Notes under the pieces: generated by a model
What the model saw: only the letters and a program-made list of their open reading frames with translations
Databases searched by the model: none
What the model was told of the DNA's origin: nothing
NCBI RefSeq assembly: GCF_030272615.1
Contig: NC_081406.1
Span: 482,949,900-483,013,899 of the forward strand
DNA from: Cryptomeria japonica
Lineage: Eukaryota; Streptophyta; Pinopsida; Cupressales; Cupressaceae
Direction: 5' to 3'
DNA length: 64,000 bases
Shown: in pieces, positions 48,001-57,410 of the stretch
Numbering within the stretch: the first letter of the stretch is position 1
Layout of the letters: every line of letters begins with the position of its first letter
Translations under genes and position numbers: made by a program

Positions 48001-50400
48001 GAGTGTGTATCCCAACCAAAGAAAATGTTAAAGAGGAACAACCTCGGATTCTGAAGCATTTCATGAATAGATATCTAGGAAAAGGACTGAACAATAGATT
48101 CGAGCATGGGAAAGTATGTGACAAAATGACACAAATGCCTATTTCACAGATAAAGGATGTATGCAAAGGATTGAATGATAGGGATGGAAGGATAGAAAAG
48201 AGGTGTTGGATAATAGATTGAATGTTTGAAGATTTGTGCAAGGATAGAGGGAAATGTATTCAAGATGAGTGTTGGTACTTGAGAAGTGATGAAGAGATGG
48301 AAGAAAATTGAATTTTGGGACAGAAGGATCCAAAATAGATAGAGGAAATGATAGAAGAATAGTTTTGGAAAGATGTTTAGATAGAGGATTGAAAGAATTT
48401 CAAAGATGTGCTCCTCATTGATCTTTCTTATGGATCATTTGAGGTGATGGATTTGTGGATGGAGGGAAGTAAGGACCCAAGATGGATGGAAGGGATGGAG
48501 AATTCGATTGTGGAATGAAAGGACCTAAGATATATTTGGAGGATGAAGAGATTCCTTGATCTTGATCTTGACTTGGAGTAGGATCATTTGAGTTTGTGCT
48601 TTCCTCGAATCTTGTTGGATGAAAGTCTTTCCTAAAGATAGTTGAAATATTGATACCCATCTCAAAAGATGTTTTGTTGGATATGGAAATCTTCTCCACT
48701 TTATGATTCTTCCTTGTTTGAACTGACTTTTGAGTTTGATTGTTAGATACTTTGCAAGATATTTTAGCATTTGTGACAAGAATACATAGCACACATGAAG
48801 ACAATGATCATCCTAATGCTAAACATTGAGTGTATATTCGTTTGAGGATGTGTTCAAATCCTCGATGTTATCACTGGTTTGATTTACAACAAAAGACACA
48901 TCAGATAGACTCTTTATTCAAAGGTCATTGACAATATCATAGCCCACTAGTCTCGATACTCCGTCAGCTCAAACAGCCTTGTCACCCCCTAGAGGGCGCC
49001 CGTTTTTTTGCCTTTTGCTAGAAATTAACTCAAAGTGAATCGCTTCACAATTGAGTAGTTATCTTGGGAGATATATGGTGAGTAATCTTGGGGGCGGATT
49101 CTTCCCCACCCTTGCACTATGATATTACCAATGTTTGGCGACTGACTCAATTCAAAGTTTCTAATGCTAAGGTTCATAATCAGGCTTCCTGTTCGGCCGT
49201 CAGTGATAAACTCCCTCAGGAGGCTTCTCAACCTTTAGAACAAAGGCTTTACATATCGTAAATATACTGGGGGAAGGCTAATCACTGCGCGTAATCATTG
49301 AAAGGGACTTTCGTCACCTTCCACTTTTGATTATAGTGGGTTGGAATACTTGGCTTCAAAGTCATTCCCCACTTAGGTCGTTCCCTTCACACCAGCCAAA
49401 GAATGGCTTTAAGAGTTTTTCAACCCCTCGGGAAGGCAGGCCTGCTAAAGGATTTAAATGCTTGAAGTACAGAAAGCTTAAGAGTGGCTTGGCTTTTTGG
49501 TCACCCAGTTATGGGGAGAGCATATACCTTCCACTTTTGAGACAATGCAATCAAGTTGTTCTTTTTAGCCTTCAAGACAATGATTTGCTAACTTCTATTT
49601 GGAGATGTTGCTCCAACAAGCATGATGTTCTTTTTAACCCTTCATAGCAAAGTGTGTATTTCCAAAACTTTTGTAAAACAAGCCTGGTCAACAAAGTAAA
49701 TCGTGATGTTTGGTCAACAAAATTAAAGTCGATAGGGAAAAACTTTCCCTCTTTGCCTTGCACAAAATGAAGATGAGGTTCTTTTACTTTGCAAAATGAA
49801 GTGAATCCTTTTAAACACCAAAGGATGGTGAGGTTCTTTTTAAAACTTTTGCCAAAGTAAAGATTGTTGGTTCTTTTTACAGCTTCCAAAATGAAGTGTT
49901 TTTCCTAACTTGCAGGAATGAAAGGTTTGCTTTGTTGTTCTTTTTACCATGCAATAAAGAAAAGATGAAGTTTCTTTTAAAACATCAAAAAGGAAGGCAT
50001 GAAGTTCATTTTATGCATCCAAATGAAATGATGAGGTTTATTTTAACTTGTGCAAAAAGGGAGAGTGAGTTCTTTTTAACCAACTTTTGTTGAAAGAAAG
50101 TAAAAAAAGAGACTTAAACCCTCTAAACTAACTCCTTCCCCTGCACAAAAAAAAATATTAGAACCTGCACACAATCAGTGATCAAATGTTAGTGTGGGCT
50201 TACACAAGCCTAAATTCTGATCTTGGTTACAAATTTTACAATCCTGAGCCTGAAATGCCCTGAAATTTGACTAAGTCTGAAATTTGGAAGATCTTCCAAA
50301 AACTAGATTTTGCATTACAACTCCTAGAGGTCTGAAACCCCTCTCAAACATCCTGAAAGTATATATGGAATATAACTTAAAGTATAAGAAAGAGAAAAGA
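45031..50400. other. Element E interior without recognisable genes
   Basis: I examined the longer ORFs on both strands (for example the reverse 127-codon frame at 45510-45127 and the 105-codon frame at 49889-49572) and recognise no family. A 67-bp poly(T)-rich run lies at 46866-46932, coding for Lys stretches on the reverse strand. A structured duplicate lies at 47590-47700. From about 49560 to 50090 a loose ttctttttaa phrase recurs. Confidence 0.6.
47596..47694. repeat. Duplicated hairpin with compensatory changes
   Basis: Two copies, 62-63 bp apart, share gccag and gcgtccatagcccc in the loop. The stem arms differ: copy 1 pairs 47596-47602 (cctcgct) with 47625-47631 (gacgagg), copy 2 pairs 47658-47664 (ctccatt) with 47688-47694 (aatggag). 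Three stem positions differ on both sides so that pairing is kept. Confidence 0.75.
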
Positions 50401-50486
50401 TACTTAAATGTTATATTCCATATATATTGTGCCTCCCACAATATATACTTAAATGTTATATTCCATATATATTGTGCCTCCCACAA
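50401..50486. repeat. 45-bp tandem duplication
   Basis: The phrase tacttaaatgttatattcca is followed by tatatattgtgcctcccaca. The whole starts at 50401 and again at 50446, with no visible difference. Confidence 0.9.
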
Positions 50487-50533
50487 GCCTAATTTTTTAC
50501 TCTGTCATAAATTTTTGGCTCTTCCAACTCTAT

Positions 50534-51080
50534 GCGCTAAACTATTGCACAGATGCGCTAAGAAAAAACACCCACGCGCTATTCTGTGCCCCCAATGCGC
50601 TAAGCTGTTTTCCCGATGCGCTATTCTGTTTTTCTTCTGCGTCGAGACCTACAGAAAAATATTAGTGAAAGTCACGCGCTAAAGAAAGGACTCCACGCGC
50701 TAGAGTATAGACCCCACACGCTAAACGGTGAGCGGGATGCGCTAGACTGTTAATCAGATGCGCTATTCTGTTTTGTTTCCGTGTTGATACCTACAGAAAA
50801 AACTTAACTAAGGTCACGCGCTAATGTTTGAACTGCACGCGCTAGATGATGGTCTACACGCACTAAACAGTGGATTGGATGCACTACTCTGTTTACCGGA
50901 TGCGCTAAACAGTGTTTTGCCCGCGTCGATACCTACAGGAAAATTTGTTAATACAGATCATGCGCTAAGAAAAGGTCTTGACACGCTAAAACAGAGAGCC
51001 CACGCGCTAAACAGTAGGCTAGAAGCGCTAAACTGTTAGGCGGATGCGCTAATATATGTTTTCGACGCGCCGATTCCTGT
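50534..51080 (-). repeat. 21-bp phased array in four blocks of six, in the element E leader
   Basis: The core GCGCTA (or close variant) restarts at 50534, 50555, 50576, 50597, 50618 and 50639. A 37-bp step follows, then 50676, 50697, 50718, 50739, 50760 and 50781. After another 37-bp step come 50818, 50839, 50860, 50881, 50902 and 50923. After 39 bp come 50962, 50983, 51004, 51025, 51046 and 51067. Each block ends in the same variant, GCGTCGATACCTACAG or a near copy. The array is GC-rich in AT-rich surroundings. On the transcribed strand it lies 50-600 nt after the PBS, within the leader. Confidence 0.95.
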
Positions 51081-51130
51081 TTCCCGCGGACCTGCAAAAG
51101 TCTTCAAATTTAAAAAACGATAGGTTATTG

Positions 51131-51156
51131 GGGTTCGAGCCCCACAGTGGGCGCCA
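51131..51156 (-). promoter_or_regulatory. Primer-binding site of element E (tRNA-Lys)
   Basis: Reverse strand TGGCGCCCACTGTGGGGCTC continues to cgaacccc. It complements the 3' end of plant tRNA-Lys(CUU) with one mismatch over about 25 nt, four bases from the LTR end. The match covers the whole T arm, longer than the 12-18 nt of most PBSs. Confidence 0.85.
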
Positions 51157-51160
51157 GAAA

Positions 51161-52630
51161 TGTATGTGGGAAAAGTGGATTGTTAGAATTAAAATGTGAA
51201 AAATTACAATAAATATCAATCCACACACACACACAGGACTTCTTGATGCAAGCTATGGAGTAACGACGTGTTACTCAGCTTCCCAAGGAGGGTCCCATGG
51301 TTCTCTATCTCACAATGTCCCTCAAACCAATGTTTTTCTCTCAGATTACTGAGCAAAATGGTTTAGGGATGGCAAATATGAGAACGAGAGAGAGATTTTA
51401 ACTGTTTTTAATATGAGATGTGTTATAAGCTAGATGAGATGCTAGAAATGCAACAAACTAATGATAAGATGACAGGGTTAGTATGAATACTATCCTAGCA
51501 TACTATATTTAATCTATGATTGAACTAAAATGATAATGAACTTATTCTAAACATGCATATTCATGATTAATTCTGATCTAAAAGAGGCTAAATGAGGAGC
51601 ATATATAAAATGAAAGCTTGAAACAATTTGAGCATAAGTGTGATGCTTCAAATTTGAAAAAAAGATTGTTGAGAATGGAGGAATGAGAGCTCTATTTATA
51701 GCACAAACAGGGCAATGGATGGTCAAGATTGAATGGTTTAATCAAGGGCCAAGTTTGAAAGTTGGGGATCTATGTGCACAATTTGCACCAATGACAGGGT
51801 GACAAGTGTCAACACAGGATTGGGTTGAAAGAAGAGGTTGGAGGCATTAAAGGCCTGAGGAGACCTCATGGTTATCTAAAGGCTAAGGGTCAATTCTAAG
51901 TTAGGTTTACCCATTGAATTAGGATCTAATCCAAAGATAAACCTTTGTGCAAATGATTAAGAGATAATCATGGTCAAAGCATTAATGACCTGATGAGACC
52001 CTTGGGTTGGGTAGAGGTTGAGTCAAAACAAATGTTTTAACCATGTGGGAGGGTTTGAAATAACCATTAATGGTTATTGGAGACTTTGTGGATTAAGTGG
52101 TTGAAGGTTGGAAGCCTTCAATGGTTTTCAAAGACTTTAGGGTTTTTGGTGGTTGAAGGTTGAAAACCTTCAATGGTTATCCAAGACTTTGGGCCATTTG
52201 AGAAGTGACCTCCCTTTGCTTAGGGATGTGACAAAGTTTAGAGGGGATTTAGGTTAATTAGAATTGGTTAGAATATTCTAGAAGGGGTTAGGAAGGGGTT
52301 TGGAATTTTGCAAGTGGATGAGGGGATAATAGGATTTAATTGAATTATTTGATTTTCATTCAATTTGGTTGCAATTTGGAGAAATTAAATAAATATGATT
52401 TATTCAATTTAGGATAACTATTTAATTAAATTTGAATTTAATTAAAAGTGGCTAGGGGGATTTAATTGAATAAAATGATTTATTCATTAAATAGGTATAG
52501 TGAATTAAATCAAGTGATTCACTTAATTAAATAGAAGAATGTGGATAATTTAATCAAATTGGATTTAATTAAATAGGGAAATGAACATAAAATATTCATT
52601 TAGGAATATGGTCATTTTTATACGTCTACA
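51161..52630 (-). repeat. Element E 5' LTR (1470 bp)
   Basis: The second LTR copy adjoins the PBS and ends at the ACTAC target duplication (52631-52635). A plain TATAAATAG on the reverse strand at 51700-51692 would place the RNA start near 51665, giving a U3 of about 950 bp. Confidence 0.95.
51692..51700 (-). promoter_or_regulatory. TATA box of element E
   Basis: Reverse strand TATAAATAG is conserved in both LTRs and is in the correct half of the LTR for a promoter driving the internal region. Confidence 0.7.
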
Positions 52631-52635
52631 ACTAC

Positions 52636-52960
52636 TACCGGTATCTCTTCTCCTCTAAGAATGCTTTCCAAGCTATCTACAGATCATTGCATGATATAAC
52701 ATTTGCATAAAAATGATCTACTTACATATACTTCGCATTATACAGTTCTGCTATATTCTCCTATGTCGCATCCTATGTCATATCATGTATATCATATACA
52801 AAATGACCTAGCAGGCTGACCTATCTACCCATTACAAACAATATGCCTTATGTCGGCTTACAATGTATTACAAAAGTTATTCAATGTCGGCCTCGACAAT
52901 ATTTACAAAATGATTTACTAAATAAATCTTCCTTGATGTCGGCTTCCTTCAAGTACTGAT

Positions 52961-52992
<32 letters not shown>

Positions 52993-53097
52993 AATCCTAG
53001 ATACTCCAATGCTAGTGTATGTCAATATATGACTTCCATCTAATCTTGTTGCCATCAATGATAACAAAATGAATCTGATGTGTGTCAATTTCCAACA
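52636..53097 (-). repeat. Element F 5' LTR, U3 part
   Basis: It continues 41951-42393 across element E. On the reverse strand it starts TGTTGGAAATTGACAC at 53097. It contains five GTCGGT hexamers (52961-52992), where the 3' LTR has a degenerate shorter form. It is followed by the GATCC target duplication (53098-53102). Confidence 0.9.
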
Positions 53098-53411
53098 GAT
53101 CCTGGTATCAATTATGTGTTCCGGTGTTTGCAATTTTGGTATCTATTAGAAGTATCTCTTTGAGTTTTGTGATTGTGGTTTCCTTGGTACATTTGGAGTC
53201 TACATCTTGGAGATATTGAGCTTAATCTTATGGTGATAGGTCTTTTCTCTTGGGTTTGGATGACCCTTGCTCTTTTCCCAAAATCACGGTATATGCTTTG
53301 GTAATCAGAAGTACGTAAAGAAATTGTATAGAAGTATTGTGAAGGCCGACATGAGCTTATTGATAACATGTTGGTCTTGGCCGACACACTATTTTATATT
53401 TATACCCTCTG

Positions 53412-53464
<53 letters not shown>

Positions 53465-54111
53465 CATGAGTGATGAAGAAGACATGTGAATTGATCAAGA
53501 GTGAGTGTGTGTGATGTGCAGAAGATAGTTGGCAGAAAAAGAAGCAGTGTATGTGAGAGTTGCAGACATTGAAGGTAATCAATAGTGCAAAATTCCTTTA
53601 CGGAACCTGCTGCGGAATAGTGGTGCAAAGATCTCTAACCAGATATTTTGTAAAGTCTAAGATTTGTAATATGAGCTTAACTTGGAATTGATTTCATGCA
53701 TTTGGAGATGTAAACCTTCTTAGTTCAACCCTTTCAATTGCAGTGAGCATTCCAACAGTTAGCTTTTTCATTTTGTATTTGCAGTGAGTAGTCTAGCAGT
53801 GATTCATTTTTGTAATCTGGCAGTGAGCCACCCTATTTGTAAACACAACTATAACTAGTTATATTTTCCTGAGAGTTAACACTCTCCGCGGTTTTTCCCA
53901 TTTTGAGTTTTCCACATACGAATTTCGGTGTTCATCTTGTGGTTGTGTTCTTCTTGTTTATTCTGCATTAGCTATTTTAATTCAGTCAGGTCTATTTGAT
54001 ATTTTGAGGATATCTTCAATTGGTATTAAAGGTTTATTGCTTTAATTAAGTGGAAATACCGATTCCCCCCCCCTCCCTCTTAGTATTTTGGTGCTTTCAA
54101 CCTGATCAACA
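53098..54111 (+). repeat. Element H 5' LTR, right part
   Basis: It matches 57669-58658 of H's 3' LTR and ends ...CCTGATCAACA before the PBS. The missing first 263 bp are at 35392-35654, inverted. It has an expanded (TG)25 at 53413-53463 that the 3' LTR lacks. Confidence 0.9.
53413..53463. repeat. (TG)n microsatellite in one LTR only
   Basis: About 25 TG units occupy the spot where H's 3' LTR reads only 'ggtatagatatatgttcatg'. The expansion therefore came after integration. Confidence 0.9.
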
Positions 54112-54113
54112 AT

Positions 54114-54125
54114 TGGTATCAGAGC
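54114..54125 (+). promoter_or_regulatory. Primer-binding site of element H (tRNA-iMet)
   Basis: TGGTATCAGAGC, exact, two bases past the LTR end. Confidence 0.95.
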
Positions 54126-54181
54126 TTTGGTCCCTTGCTTGGAAAGCCTAACCGCTTGAAGCGATCCATGTTGGGTGAGCC

Positions 54182-55233
54182 ATGGCACCTACATACTTTG
54201 ATGAAGAATTTTAGATGGATGAAAAATTGAAGACAACCCTTGAAGATTTGGAAAGTGTTGAATCAGAGAATGAAGAACTGAAGGAGAATGTGAAGATTGC
54301 AAATGAATGTGTACAGAAGCTGAGAGAGAAAAAATGGAAATTCAAGTTGAGACATATAAGGAGGTTAATAATCAGTTGAATCAAATGAATGAGACCATCA
54401 AAGACTTGATGCAGAAGATAGAGGAAAAGGATAAGATAAAGCAGTTCCTGAAAGAGACATTAAAGCTAAAATCTAAAGAATGTGAAAAGCTTGAGCAAGA
54501 AGTGAAGAATCTGAAGGCAAAGAACAAGATCCTTGATAGTAGCATGCTCCTGGAAGATTTGATCAACATGCAACAATCTAAGTCAGACAAAACCAGACTT
54601 GGTTACCAAACTGGTGTATGCCCAGATCATAATGTTAAAGAAGAAAATAAGAAAGTCAAAGTTGATTCAGAGAAGAAGTCAGAAGATGAGAAGAAATCCC
54701 AGAATTAGAAATCAAATGCAAGAAGACCACTAATCCGACAACCAAATGCACAAAGGTATCCATCTTTTAATGGCTATTGTTTTAAATGCAATAAATTTGG
54801 ACACAAGGTAGTGAACTGTAGAAGCATTCAATGTTATAGTTGCAAGATGTTTGGACATAAGGCAAGCCTTTGTAGGAATCATGTTGTGTATTAAAATTAT
54901 AACCCGGATGTTGCAAACAAGGAGAGATATAAATTTCAAGGACATTGTTACAATTGCAATGTCTACGGACACAAGGCCAATCAATGCATATACAGATCTC
55001 ATCTGGTAAGATTTAAGAAGAAAATTGCTAATTGTTTCAAGTGCAATCAACTCGGACATTATGCTAACCAATGCAGGAAAGGAAAGGAGGAAAAATATGT
55101 TGAAAAGAGTGCAATGAAAAATTATGAATCAAAGAAGAAGGAAAACTTGGTCTGGAGAAAGAAGAATGAGAACAAAGGAAGTGAGCCTAAATTACTAGAA
55201 TCTGGTGCAGGCACCTATTCCTCTGAAAATTAA
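54182..55233 (+). pseudogene. Element H gag with four intact CCHC zinc knuckles
   Basis: It starts MAPTYFDEEF after the PBS and has an early stop (near 54212). A frameshift in a short A run follows (about 54333), after which one frame holds to 55233 with two further stops. The N-terminal half is a charged coiled coil (KEVNNQLNQMNETIKDLMQK). Then come four knuckles with all ligands present: CFKCNKFGHKVVNC (54778-54819), CYSCKMFGHKASLC (54832-54873), CYNCNVYGHKANQC (54946-54987) and CFKCNQLGHYANQC (55033-55074). The layout equals element F's gag. It is likely the nucleocapsid/packaging protein. No protease is attached. Confidence 0.85.
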
Positions 55234-55525
55234 GCTTAGAGCTTCGGGTTAGGGGGAATTTTGATCTAAAAGAAAAATATTCTAGCCTCCTCATTTAAAT
55301 GGATCATGTCGCTAATCTGGCATGACAATGCTTGAGTGTTATCCAGTAATTAGAGGAATCATGATGACATCATCGAAAAGATAATTCTTGATGGCAAAAC
55401 CCTAATGAAGCATCTTTAGTAAGATAAGTATCAACTCTTGAGTTCATTTCTTTCATATCAATTATATTTTCTTGAGATCATTGTGAATAATAGAGCAATA
55501 GAAAAGTGAGTAGTGAAGAGTAATC

Positions 55526-57196
55526 ATGGAAAGAAAAATGATCCTCAGAGAATCTAGTAGCGAAGAGTTTCAGATTCTGGACAAAGTGCTCCTAGATGAG
55601 TTTAGTCTAGAGAAGATTAGAGTTGTTGAAGAAAATTTGAAGGATGGTGAATTGTAGAGGGTCAAAGAGTTAGAAGGAAAAGGACTAAATCTATGGACCA
55701 AATTCCCTTGGTTTGACGATGCAGAGGTAATCAGAGTAATCCTTAGTTGTGTGTGAGATCACTGACTTGTGTGACAATGGAGAAGTTCCAACAAAGAAAT
55801 CAATTTTGAACAGGGAAGTGGAAACAGCGAGCTCTAATTATCAATATGATCATCAAGTCAGTAGTGAGGTATGTTACCTATGGAATCTCTTACAAAGTCT
55901 ATTTCAGAAATAGGGAAGGAGCCACCTCGGCAATTGCAGTGTATATGGCATATATGTTTATAATGGAGAGAAGATCATTTGACTTGTGTAAATTACTGAG
56001 AGAATTGTTGTTAGAAAATATCAAGATGACAAAAGAGAAGAATTATGCTTTCCAATATGGGTCATTGCTTGTGAGCTTAGTCATGTACTGTTTAGAATCC
56101 CTTTCGGAAAAAGAATGTTATTTGGGAATTTGGTGTGCCAATTGCAAGACAAATTTTCAGATTTCTGAATAGTTTGAATAACAGAGAGGAGATTTTCAAT
56201 AACTATTTCAAATCATTTATGAATATGTGGAGAGTTGGCCCGGTTTTTGTTTCTTTCTCTTCAAGTTCTAGAGAATCATCTTCTAAAAAGAAGAAAAGGA
56301 GATAGTCTATTCCTGTTAGTGTTTCAGATTCAAATAAAAGAAAGATCGAAGATGTTGTGATAACTGATGATTCGGAATCCCCTACAACCAAAGGAGCTTT
56401 GGAAGTGAATGAGCAGGAAGTTGGAGACTCAGATGATGAGTCTAATCTATTAAAGTTGGTTGTCAGTGCAGATGGAATTCAAAATATTGGTGTGAAATGG
56501 CTGACCTCGATCAAGTCAGACATAATTGAGAGTATTTTGATGAAGCAGCTGATCTAGAACAATATTAGTCCAGAAGAAGTCAATAATTTGCTTATGGAAC
56601 CATTGATTGAGATCCTAAAAGAAAGAATGTTTGAGCAGTCAACTGAAGAAAATGGCTTGGATATGCAAAGTATATTGAATGAATGTGCTATTGCTCAAAA
56701 GAATTTGTCAAATTGCATAGAGGAATTGAGAGATCGTATCTGCAATGCTAGCAGAATCTATAGATATTGTATCTCTTGGCTGACAATAGCTTTGAAGCAC
56801 AAAGGTAGAATTGATGCTATTGAAGCCAAACTGACAAGTCTAGGTAAATATTTTTAATTTCTGAATGATAAGGATGGTGAGTAGAGGAAAAGAGTTAATT
56901 CTCTTTAGGTTGAGCATTTTATATTGCAAAGGCAGAAAGAAGACTTTGTGATCATGTTTTGGAAAGTTAAGGAGATTGTTGAAGTTAAGCTGGAACACTT
57001 TTCAATTTTGCTTGAGAATGTAGTAGAGGATGAGAAGAATCCAACTACTCTGAATAACTTTTCAAATTCTATTGAATTGTTGGTTGAGTGCAGAAGCCTT
57101 TTAGTGAGTATCAAATTGGCTATACATTCTTGGGAAGTCCTTCCTCCAAAATTGAAGGAAACGTATAAGCTTATATTTCGGAAGAAGAGTAGTTAA
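55526..57196 (+). pseudogene. Element H extra ORF, related to that of element F
   Basis: It starts MERKMILRESSSEEFQILDK and contains WFDDAEVIRVILS, matching F's FKDEVIRYVLS. A piece open at 55846-56172 has NYAFQYGSLLVSLVMYCLES, matching F's GTFKYENLIVCLMLYFLNEL. An acidic stretch follows and then a helical C-terminal third (56357-57196), read in one frame with a few stops. That part resembles in character F's C-terminal coiled coil. Several stops and at least two frame changes break it. It is about half the length of F's ORF and lacks the long basic linker. No pol motif is present. Function unknown. Confidence 0.7.
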
Positions 57197-57346
57197 AAGT
57201 TTCTATGTAAGACTCACATTTTTGGTTGTATATATCTATTTTTTTTCTTTTTACATCAGTGTCATCCTTTGTCCTTGATATCAAAAAGGAGGAGAAAGGA
57301 AAAAGGAATATAAGTTCAAGGATTATGGTTTTGAGGAATTGCATGA

Positions 57347-57410
57347 GTAAGGGGGAGTTGGCACAGTCATGTTTTGAATATGTTTTGCCATCAATGACAA
57401 AGGGGGAATT
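57347..57410 (+). promoter_or_regulatory. Paired polypurine tracts of element H
   Basis: Gagtaagggggagttggc (from 57345) is followed by 'gccatcaatgacaaaggggg' ending at the LTR border (57410/57411). Only the second directly primes plus-strand synthesis in the usual model. Confidence 0.8.

Larger units (their letters stand above)
42394..52630 (-). mobile_element. Element E: intact-ended non-coding LTR element (10.2 kb, LARD-like)
   Basis: Two 1470-bp LTRs (42394-43863 and 51161-52630) face the same way and flank 7.3 kb of internal DNA, with target duplication ACTAC on both sides. PBS (51156-51131) and PPT (43877-43864) fix its orientation as reverse. I counted 11 single-base differences between the LTRs, about 0.75%, so insertion was recent on the scale of this nest. 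No gag, protease, RT, RNase H or integrase motif was found on either strand. ORFs inside are short and low-complexity. The interior holds successive short tandem repeats and hairpins. Such elements depend on proteins of an autonomous relative, probably Ty3/gypsy type judging from the tRNA-Lys PBS, but that is inference. Confidence 0.9.

Noticed and set aside
50453-51039. Heptad-repeat peptides (DALxxxx) across the 21-bp array
   Set aside because: 21 bp gives seven codons in any frame, so heptads are automatic. The block steps of 37 bp shift the frame and stops occur, so coding is not supported.
51123-51156. tRNA-Lys-like sequence as a tRNA gene
   Set aside because: Only the T arm and acceptor 3' strand are present. 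D arm, anticodon arm and 5' acceptor strand are missing, and the position beside an LTR identifies it as a PBS.
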